From NCBI GenBank assembly GCA_017993835.1, contig JAGOLX010000003.1, forward strand, positions 1 to 64,000: DNA of 64,000 nt. The letters run 5' to 3'. Position 1 is the stretch's first letter, and each line of letters begins with the position of its first letter. This DNA comes from Phycisphaerae bacterium. GTDB lineage: Bacteria; Planctomycetota; Phycisphaerae; Sedimentisphaerales; Anaerobacaceae. The position numbers and the translations under genes were made by a program. Shown in pieces: positions 29,098 to 35,727 of this stretch. Under the pieces are notes generated by a model. That model was not told the DNA's origin, searched no databases, and was given only the letters and a program-made list of their open reading frames with translations.

Positions 29098-31296
29098 ATG
29101 AAAGAGTTCACTCGCTTGTTCGCATACATCTGGCCGCAGTGGCCTCGCGTGATCGTCGTGGTCGTCAGCGCGATGGCCATCGCCATGCTCCTGTCGGTCA
29201 GTTTCATCATGATCATTCCCATCCTGAAGGTCATGCTGACCGACGAAGGGCTGCACGGCTGGGTCGACCGCACAACGTGCGAGACGGCCTACGGCGTGAA
29301 GTTCCACGTGCCGTCGAGCGCGGAACTGTCGGAGGGCGAGGGACCCTCGCTTCAGACCCATCTTCTGGTGGCACACGTCCTGGAGAACAGCCTGGCCGCG
29401 AAGGCGGGCCTCAAGAGAGACGACTGCATCAGCGACATCATCGGGACCGACATCGCCTTGCCAGGCGAGAACCGTTCCTATCCTCTACTGCTGCAAGCCC
29501 TCGCCAGTACGTCGCAGGAGACCATCCGGCTGGACGTCAAACGGCGGGCCGAACAGGGTTTCGTTCCCCTGTCGCTCGAACTGAACACGCCCTCCAACCA
29601 TGCCTACGTCCGGACCCTGGACTGGAACGTGTTCACACGCGTCAAGTGGCAGGCCACGCTGGGCGGGCTGAGCATCGCCCACTGGGCGGTGAGCTTCCTG
29701 CCACGCGAGCAGTCTACCCACGGTCGGGTGTCGGCCATCACCCTGATCATGACAGCGATGCTGATCATCACCGTCGTTCGCTGCATCGCCAAGTTCTATC
29801 AGGACTATCTGGCGGAGAAGGTAGTGCAAATCGGCATCAACGAGCTGCGCGAAGATGTCTTCGTGCACATGACGCGCATGCCGATTGGCGAGTTTGCCAG
29901 CGAACGTCCCAGCGATCTGATCAGCCGCATCGTGCGCGACACCAACGCCATGGGGTCCGCCATCAAGATGTTGTTGGGCAAGGCCCTGCGAGAGCCGCTC
30001 AATGCGATGTTCATGCTTGCCATGGCGATGCTGCTCAACTGGCAGTTGGCGCTGATCTTCCTTTGTGGCGCCCCGGCGGTCGTCTTCATGCTCGGCCGGT
30101 TTGGACGCCGCATGAGAAAGGCCACCAAACGCTCGCTGCAGTCGAGCGCCGAAATGCTGGGCAAACTCCAGGAAACGGTCGCCGGCCTGCGCGTCGTGAA
30201 GATCTACGGCCAACAGGAACACGAACGCCAGCGGTTTCATCTGATCAACGAACGGCTCCTGAAACAGTTGTTGCGCATTTCACGGGTCGACGCCGCGACG
30301 CATCCCGTGCTGGAGGTGCTCGGCATGATCGCGGGGTCCGCAGCCATCATCGCCGGCATGGCGTGGGTCACGCAGGGCAACGTCGAGGGCGCGACGTTCT
30401 TTGCCATACTCGGCCTGCTCGGCGGCGCCGCCGAGGCGGCGCGCAAGACCAGCGACATCTGGAACAAACTGCAGCAGGCGAACGCCGCTGCGGAACGCGT
30501 GTTCGGCATCATGGACGAACCGGTGGAAACAGAGAAGCCGGGGGCCGTCGCTCTGCCGCCGGTCTCGCGCAGCGTCGAGTTCCGCGAGGTCGTCTTCACC
30601 TATCCCGGGGCCGAGCGCCCGGCCCTCAACGGGATCAACCTGACCGTCGCCGCCGGACGCAACGTGGCGATTGTCGGGGCGAACGGCTCCGGCAAGACCA
30701 CTCTGGTCAATCTGCTGCCGCGTTTCTACGACCCCGACTCCGGACAGATTCTCGTCGACGGCCAGGACATCGCCGATGTCACACTGGAGAGCCTGCGCGC
30801 CCAGATCGGCATGGTGACGCAGCAGATCATCAGCTTCAACGATACGATCCGGGCCAATATCCGTTACGGCCGGAAGGGCGCCAGCGAAGAGGAGATCGTC
30901 GCGGCCGCAAAGGCGGCCTTCGCCCATGAGTTCATCATGCAACTGCCGCAGGGCTACGACGCCGTGATCGGGGAACAGGGCACCGGCCTCAGCGGTGGGC
31001 AGCTCCAGAGGATTGTCATTGCCCGCGCTATCATCAAGAACCCGGCGATCCTGATCTTCGACGAGGCCACCAGCCAGATCGACGCCGAGAGCGAGGCCAA
31101 GATCCACGCAGCGACCCAGGAGATCATGCGAGGGCGCACCACGTTCATCATCGCCCACCGGTTCAGCACGGTCGTCGCGGCCGATGTGATCGTCGTCATG
31201 AATGATGGCAGGATCATCGCCCAGGGCCGGCACGAGGAGCTGATCCGAACCTGTCCGGTGTACCAGGCGCTCTACGAGACGCAGTTGGCCCGATAG
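29098..31296 (+). CDS. MsbA-like ABC exporter with a PDZ-like insert
   Basis: A fused membrane and ATPase half-transporter, 732 residues against about 580 for MsbA. The first membrane helix is at about 16-40. An insert of roughly 150 residues follows before the next helix; it includes HVLENSLAAKAGLKRDDCIS, the hallmark strand-helix of a PDZ domain, and should lie outside the cytoplasm. The remaining helices are followed by the ATPase: Walker A IVGANGSGKTT, Q-loop VTQQIISF, signature LSGGQLQR, Walker B AILIFDEATSQ and switch His AHRFST. It probably exports a lipid or lipid-linked molecule as a homodimer. GGAGAG lies 13 bases upstream of the ATG. Confidence 0.9.
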   Translation: MKEFTRLFAYIWPQWPRVIVVVVSAMAIAMLLSVSFIMIIPILKVMLTDEGLHGWVDRTTCETAYGVKFHVPSSAELSEGEGPSLQTHLLVAHVLENSLAAKAGLKRDDCISDIIGTDIALPGENRSYPLLLQALASTSQETIRLDVKRRAEQGFVPLSLELNTPSNHAYVRTLDWNVFTRVKWQATLGGLSIAHWAVSFLPREQSTHGRVSAITLIMTAMLIITVVRCIAKFYQDYLAEKVVQIGINELREDVFVHMTRMPIGEFASERPSDLISRIVRDTNAMGSAIKMLLGKALREPLNAMFMLAMAMLLNWQLALIFLCGAPAVVFMLGRFGRRMRKATKRSLQSSAEMLGKLQETVAGLRVVKIYGQQEHERQRFHLINERLLKQLLRISRVDAATHPVLEVLGMIAGSAAIIAGMAWVTQGNVEGATFFAILGLLGGAAEAARKTSDIWNKLQQANAAAERVFGIMDEPVETEKPGAVALPPVSRSVEFREVVFTYPGAERPALNGINLTVAAGRNVAIVGANGSGKTTLVNLLPRFYDPDSGQILVDGQDIADVTLESLRAQIGMVTQQIISFNDTIRANIRYGRKGASEEEIVAAAKAAFAHEFIMQLPQGYDAVIGEQGTGLSGGQLQRIVIARAIIKNPAILIFDEATSQIDAESEAKIHAATQEIMRGRTTFIIAHRFSTVVAADVIVVMNDGRIIAQGRHEELIRTCPVYQALYETQLAR

Positions 31297-31458
31297 GACT
31301 GAGTCGTGCGTCAGTCGTGGTCTGCCTGGGGAAACTCCGCACCGGAGGCCAAATCCCGTTACTTCGAGGTCGGGACGAGCCTTTTCCTACGGTATAAAAT
31401 GTGTGTCGGGCAGAGGACGGGCCCGCTGGCCGGGAGAACCACGTTGGGAGAACAAATC

Positions 31459-31800
31459 ATGACAAACAAAATCCCGATGATTGCCTGTATGGTCGTCATG
31501 TTCGCGATGGCCCTGCTATTGACCGGAGCTGCGGCTCCGGAACCAGCACAATGGGAATATGGGATGTATGTCGAGTCGCCCGGCAACTTCGATTGGCACA
31601 CGGCTTCGAATCATACTCGGGCCACCAATCCAGTCTTCTTCTTCGAGAGAATGGGCATTCCCACCAACATCGAAACCAGCACCCGCACGGGCAGAATCCA
31701 GCCCCTGCTGCTCAACCACCTGGGTCGGCAAGGTTGGGAACTCGTGGAGACCGCTACCGATTCCGGCCGAACCACGTGCTGGTTCAAACGACCCCGCTAG
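31459..31800 (+). CDS. Small exported DUF4177-like protein
   Basis: A 113-residue protein with a signal peptide (MIACMVVMFAMALLLTGAAA, cut near AAAPEP) and a C-terminal motif LLNHLGRQGWELVETATDSG then CWFKRP, which is typical of the DUF4177 family (short proteins with a W-E-L-V core). Function is unknown. ATG 31459 has GGGAG eight bases upstream; a TATAAA box at 31393-31398 could be its -10. It follows the ABC exporter but probably has its own promoter. Confidence 0.75.
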   Translation: MTNKIPMIACMVVMFAMALLLTGAAAPEPAQWEYGMYVESPGNFDWHTASNHTRATNPVFFFERMGIPTNIETSTRTGRIQPLLLNHLGRQGWELVETATDSGRTTCWFKRPR

Positions 31801-31814
31801 CGCGCACATGGCGG

Positions 31815-32723
31815 CTACGGAACGTCCCGCCCTGTCGAGGCCCGGCGGATCTCGAACCACTGTTCCGTCGACAGTTCGATGTCGAGCGCCGCAACCGAAC
31901 TGCGGATGCGGTCCATGACGCCCGAGCCCAGCACCGGCACGAACTGCACCGGGTGCTTCAGGACCCAGGCGATGGCGACCTGGTCGACGGACGCCCCGCC
32001 GACCTCCCGCGCGATTCTCCCGAGCGCCTCGCGGAGCCGAACCGCCTGTTCGGAATCCTCCGCGAACAGGCGACCGCCGCCGAGCGGCGACCAGGCCATC
32101 GGTCGAATGTCCAGCCGCTGGCATTGATCGATGCTCCCGTCCGCGTGGGGCGCGAGGTTCATCACCGAGTACTCGATCTGGTTCGTCACGAGCGGGACAT
32201 CCAGCTTCGATGCGAGCATTTCGAACTGAGAAGGCAGGAAGTTCGAGACCCCGAAGTGGCGAACCTTGCCCGACTCTCGCAGGCTCGCGAACGCATCGGC
32301 GACCTGTCGGGGGTCCATGAGCGGGTCGGGCCGATGAATCAGCAGCAGATCGATGTACTCGGTCCGAAGGCATCGCAGCGAGCTCTCGACGGACGCGACG
32401 ATGTGCGAGCGGCTCGTGTCGTACGACTTGACCCGCCGGCCCGGACGCTGCGAGGACACCGGCTTGATGCCGCACTTCGTGACGAGCTGGATCGATCCGC
32501 GACCCACCCCCGCCTGCGCCAGGGCCTCGCCGAAGAGACTCTCGCAGGCATAGTCCCCATAGACGTCGGCGTGGTCGAACGTCGTGATCCCCTGCTCCAG
32601 ACAGCCGTGGATCAGATCGACGATTCCCTTCGTGTCCCGACTCCATTGGGCCAGGCGCCACAGACCGTGAACCAGTCGGGACACCTGAGGACCCTGCTCA
32701 GCCAACATCACTTGAGGAACCAC
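31815..32723 (-). CDS. Aldo/keto reductase (YdhF-like)
   Basis: A 302-residue NADPH-dependent oxidoreductase with a TIM barrel. Catalytic residues are visible: Asp and Tyr in FDHADVYGDYACE, Lys in QLVTKCGIKP and His in IDLLLIHRPDPLMDP. NADPH-binding is seen in MAWSPLGGG and PVLGSGVMDRI. I chose GTG 32723 (GGAG about seven bases upstream) because the product then begins MVPQVMLAEQGPQVSRLVHG as in YdhF proteins; a longer frame from 32807 is unlikely. Its end is 14 bases from the convergent upstream gene. Substrate unknown. Confidence 0.88.
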   Translation of the reverse strand: MVPQVMLAEQGPQVSRLVHGLWRLAQWSRDTKGIVDLIHGCLEQGITTFDHADVYGDYACESLFGEALAQAGVGRGSIQLVTKCGIKPVSSQRPGRRVKSYDTSRSHIVASVESSLRCLRTEYIDLLLIHRPDPLMDPRQVADAFASLRESGKVRHFGVSNFLPSQFEMLASKLDVPLVTNQIEYSVMNLAPHADGSIDQCQRLDIRPMAWSPLGGGRLFAEDSEQAVRLREALGRIAREVGGASVDQVAIAWVLKHPVQFVPVLGSGVMDRIRSSVAALDIELSTEQWFEIRRASTGRDVP

Positions 32724-32859
32724 ATGCGTTCTCCACAACAACTCCGATCGATCGCGGCCGCGCCACGACGCGCACAGGCACGCATCGTACCGCAACTGGC
32801 CCAACAAGACAATCAGTCCGTCTCAGATCCGACCGGGAAGTCAGGGGAGAACCCTCAGC

Positions 32860-32887
32860 TTGACATGACGAACAAGATAGATACAAT
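32860..32887 (+). promoter_or_regulatory. Consensus sigma-70 promoter of an intergenic RNA
   Basis: TTGACA (32860-32865), 16-base spacer, TACAAT (32882-32887), close to ideal and the best match in the window. It lies divergent to the aldo/keto reductase and 365 bases ahead of panB, reading into a structured AT-rich stretch that ends in a terminator at 33134-33159. Confidence 0.75.
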
Positions 32888-32893
32888 CACACT

Positions 32894-33159
32894 TGTGTAT
32901 CTTGCCCATTCTAACGAGAACGGCCACAAAAAGCCAGATTCCAAACAGAATCTGGCTTCGGAGGAGGGTGATGAAAAGCTACTTGTTGGCCTTCGGAAAG
33001 CCTTGTGCTCTCCAGCATTTAACATCGTGCAGAGCAAGGCGGAATCTTTAACGAAAACCGAAGACAGAGAAGAAAATACGCTTTCCCTGAGGGAATTCAA
33101 GAAGTAAATTGTGGAATTGTCAAATATTTCGCGGCTCATTGAAAAAATGAGCGTATTTT
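32894..33159 (+). ncRNA. Candidate structured small RNA, undescribed
   Basis: A predicted transcript of about 265 nt from the promoter at 32860-32887 to a terminator at 33134-33159. It contains a perfect 11-bp hairpin (AAGCCAGATTC/GAATCTGGCTT, 32931-32941 with 32948-32958, loop CAAACA), an enclosing helix GGCCA.CAA/TTG.TGGCC (32922-32929 with 32983-32991), and a bulged hairpin (33000-33011 with 33031-33040). A very strong Shine-Dalgarno-like GGAGGAGGG (32960-32968) lies inside and precedes ATG 32971, which opens a 26-codon frame to 33051. It may be a non-coding RNA, a small-peptide mRNA, or a long leader of panB, but the terminator argues for a separate unit. Composition is much more AT-rich than around. 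I do not recognise it as 6S, tmRNA, RNase P or a known riboswitch. Confidence 0.5.
33134..33159 (+). terminator. Rho-independent terminator of the small RNA
   Basis: GCTCATT (33134-33140) pairs perfectly with AATGAGC (33146-33152), loop GAAAA, followed by GTATTTT. Confidence 0.75.
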
Positions 33160-33251
33160 AGACCCTCAACTATTCGTTTCTACGGGCGAGGGCGGGTTTT
33201 GTTCCCTGGTCATAACCGAGAGCTTGTTAATTCCTTGTGGAATCGTCGAAG

Positions 33252-34106
33252 ATGGAAAACCGAATCACGATTGCGGACCTGCTGAAAGCCAAGCAAGACC
33301 GCCGGCGAATCGTCGCGGTCAGTTGTTACGACTACACCACAGCGCGCCTGGCCGCACAGGCACAGATCGACATGATTCTGGTCGGGGATTCGGCCGCCCA
33401 GTTGGTCCTCGGACACGACTGCACGCTCCCGGTGTCCCTCGACTTCATGGTCACGATCACCGCCGCAGTTCGCCGAGCCGCCCCAGATGTCTACTTGGTC
33501 GCCGACATGCCTTTCCTATCCTACCAGACCTGCCCAGCCGACGCGATCCGCAACGCAGGACGCTTCCTCGTCGAAGCGGGTGCCCAGATGGTGAAAATCG
33601 AAGCCACCGGCGCGTACCTTGACACAATCCGTGCGGTCAGCGACGCCGGCATTCCCGTGATGGCCCACATCGGGATTCTCCCCCAGTGGATCACCACGGT
33701 CGGCCGGTTCCGCGCGGAGGCCACGACCGCAGACGCTGCGATGAATCTTGTCCGCCTAGCCGAGCAGATGATCCAGGCCGGCGCAACCGCCCTTCTCATC
33801 GAGGGGACAGCCGCCGAGGTGGCCCAAACGATCACCGAGCGGTCGCGGGTGCCGGTCATCAGTTGCGGCTCGGGTCCCGGCTGCGACGGCCAGATCCTCG
33901 TGACCCCGGACATCCTCGGGCTCTCGCTGGAGAGTTCCCCGAAGTTTGCCAAGGCTTTCGGGGATCTGGGTCCCCGGTCCATCGAGGCCTTCCGCAAGTA
34001 CAGCGAAGAGGTCCGGGCCGGCCGGTTCCCCGACGCCGAGCACAGCTACCACATGAAGCCGGGCCAAGCCCAGCAGCTCGATGCCCTGCTCCATAAGGGC
34101 GTTTGA
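33252..34106 (+). CDS. panB: 3-methyl-2-oxobutanoate hydroxymethyltransferase
   Basis: PanB adds a hydroxymethyl group from methylene-tetrahydrofolate to ketoisovalerate, the first committed step to pantothenate and CoA. The 284-residue product has the family signatures IVAVSCYDYTTARLAAQA, ILVGDSAAQLVLGH (metal-binding Asp), DMPFLSYQ, VKIEATGAY, VMAHIGILPQ and ISCGSGPGCDGQILV. GTG 33237 is in frame upstream but lacks support; ATG 33252 fits family starts. Other pantothenate genes are not nearby. Confidence 0.95.
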   Translation: MENRITIADLLKAKQDRRRIVAVSCYDYTTARLAAQAQIDMILVGDSAAQLVLGHDCTLPVSLDFMVTITAAVRRAAPDVYLVADMPFLSYQTCPADAIRNAGRFLVEAGAQMVKIEATGAYLDTIRAVSDAGIPVMAHIGILPQWITTVGRFRAEATTADAAMNLVRLAEQMIQAGATALLIEGTAAEVAQTITERSRVPVISCGSGPGCDGQILVTPDILGLSLESSPKFAKAFGDLGPRSIEAFRKYSEEVRAGRFPDAEHSYHMKPGQAQQLDALLHKGV

Positions 34107-34140
34107 CTCGAACGAGTGGGAAAGACGGCGGGCTCCGCAC

Positions 34141-35112
34141 CTACGCCGGACGCTCGAAGACGGGATTCAGCGATTGGGCCATTTGCCGGAGGGAGTCCTT
34201 TTCCTTTTGGGAAACCGGGCGGAAATCCATCGCCAATTCCAGAGCCAGCCGGAACAGGGACTCATCCCCCGGCGGGATCGCCGCCGTGACTGATTGGCTC
34301 AGCGTGAAGTACAAGCCCAGCTTGGCCTCGTTGCGGTCCGCCAGGGGTTGATACCAGCACTTAGGGTACTGCGGTCGAAGTGGATCACCCTCGGGCCACT
34401 TCTGCTTTGCCATCGCCTTGAGAGCCAGTCTCGCAACACCCTTGGCCTTGGCCGTCTCGATCACGCGAAGGCCGAAATCCACCTTGTAGTACATGGCAAA
34501 GTTGATCGGGAACAGGATCGAGTCGAAGTCATACCGCTCCATCGCGGCCAGCGCCGCAGCCTCCGAGTGCGCCGAGAAACCCAGATAGCGGACCTGCCCC
34601 TGCTTCTTCGCATCGAAAAAGACTTCCATCGCCCCGCCGGGGGCGAACGCTGCATCGACGTCCTTGGGCACGTCGGAAATCGCGTGGAGCTGGTACAGAT
34701 CGAGGTGGTCCGTCCGCAGCCGTCGGAGCGATTCCGCGAGTTCGGACGCCGCACCTTCCTTCGTCCGCTGCGTCGTCTTGCAGGCGAGGAATACATCCTT
34801 GCGATAGGGTTCCAGCGCCGGTCCGAGCTTGACCTCGGCATCGCCGTAGGTGGGCGCGACATCGAAGTAGTTCACCCCCTTCTCGACCGCCTCGGCGACG
34901 AGGCGATTGGCCTGTTCCTGCTCGACGCCGCTGACGACGAGCCCGCCAAACCCGATGATGGACAGCCGCTCGCCCGTATCCCCGTACGCCCGTCGCGGCA
35001 GCTTCGGAGCGTTCACACAATCACACTCCGGCTCAGCGCCCTGCGCGAGCCCCCCCGCTGCCACGGAGCCAGCGACAACCGCTCCACTCTTCAGGAACTC
35101 TCTGCGTCTCAT
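34141..35112 (-). CDS. Tat-exported aldo/keto reductase
   Basis: A 323-residue oxidoreductase with a twin-arginine signal, MRRREFLKSGAVVAGSVAAG, so it is probably folded in the cytoplasm and exported. The barrel has FDVAPTYGDAEVKLG (Asp and Tyr), FLACKTTQRTKEGA (Lys) and LDLYQLHAISD (His). The C-terminal part departs from standard members, as often seen in planctomycete Tat reductases. The start ATG 35112 has AGGAG about nine bases upstream. It is divergent from blaI. Role unknown; the family often occurs in sugar-modifying pathways of this phylum. Confidence 0.87.
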   Translation of the reverse strand: MRRREFLKSGAVVAGSVAAGGLAQGAEPECDCVNAPKLPRRAYGDTGERLSIIGFGGLVVSGVEQEQANRLVAEAVEKGVNYFDVAPTYGDAEVKLGPALEPYRKDVFLACKTTQRTKEGAASELAESLRRLRTDHLDLYQLHAISDVPKDVDAAFAPGGAMEVFFDAKKQGQVRYLGFSAHSEAAALAAMERYDFDSILFPINFAMYYKVDFGLRVIETAKAKGVARLALKAMAKQKWPEGDPLRPQYPKCWYQPLADRNEAKLGLYFTLSQSVTAAIPPGDESLFRLALELAMDFRPVSQKEKDSLRQMAQSLNPVFERPA

Positions 35113-35260
35113 TCCATGTTCTCCTGCGCTGGTGTCACGTGGGTGCCGTTCATATTGCACCATCATGGTATCGCCCGGTTCGGGATCATGCAATGCTGCT
35201 GTGGAAGAGCAGCCTCGGCGTGCCAGGAAGACTTTTTTTCCAAAATCACACAAATCCCGG

Positions 35261-35306
35261 TTGACATCTATGACAGATGTCATATATTAGATATTACATT
35301 CGTCAT
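35261..35306 (+). promoter_or_regulatory. BlaI-type operator inside the blaI promoter
   Basis: TTGACA (35261-35266) and TATATT (35283-35288) are spaced by 16 bases. Between them lies the dyad TGACAGATGTCA (35271-35282), resembling the TACAnnTGTA core bound by BlaI/MecI repressors. A second imperfect site, ATTACATTCGTCAT (35293-35306), follows. This arrangement would let BlaI repress its own operon by covering the promoter. Confidence 0.7.
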
Positions 35307-35318
35307 AGGAGACATGCG

Positions 35319-35699
35319 ATGGCAAAGAAAAAACGCCCCGCCATGAGTCCGGCCGAAACGGAGATCCTGCGACTGGTCTGGCAGGCCCAGGGAGCCACGG
35401 TGCAACAGGTATTCGACGCGCTGCCGGACAGCCGCAAGGTGACCTATGTGACCGTCGCTACGCTCCTGCGCCGGCTGGAGGAAAAAGGGTATCTCAAACA
35501 CACCGTCCGCGGCAAGGCGTTCGTCTACGCCCCCGCGGCGAAGAAGGACGACGTCATCAGAAAGACCATTGCCGATCTCGTGGAACGTCTCTTCGGCGGG
35601 AATCCCGTGCCCCTCATGCAGCACCTGGCTCAACACAGCGGGATCACGGACGAGGACATCGACCGACTGAGGGAGTTGGCAAAGAAGAGGCAGCAGTAG
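35319..35699 (+). CDS. blaI: BlaI/MecI-family transcriptional repressor
   Basis: A 126-residue winged-helix repressor. Family marks are MSPAETEILRLVWQAQGATV, YVTVATLLRRLEEKGYLKH (recognition helix region) and the C-terminal dimerisation part with the usual protease-sensitive linker. In the classic system the membrane protease BlaR1 relieves repression after sensing a beta-lactam. Here the next gene, 28 bases downstream, is a BlaR1-type M56 protease. AGGAG is about nine bases before the ATG, and a BlaI-like operator lies in the promoter. Confidence 0.93.
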   Translation: MAKKKRPAMSPAETEILRLVWQAQGATVQQVFDALPDSRKVTYVTVATLLRRLEEKGYLKHTVRGKAFVYAPAAKKDDVIRKTIADLVERLFGGNPVPLMQHLAQHSGITDEDIDRLRELAKKRQQ

Positions 35700-35727
35700 T
35701 CTGCGGACCTTTTACGGAGTGGCTACC

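Noticed and set aside
32865-33107. 80-codon open frame in the small RNA region
   Set aside because: Its ATG overlaps the -35 box of the promoter at 32860-32887, so the transcript starts inside it; no ribosome-binding site is present for it.
33160-33251. Riboswitch controlling panB
   Set aside because: Only about 90 bases remain between the terminator and panB, with no paired structure I could find; the upstream structured part ends in its own terminator.
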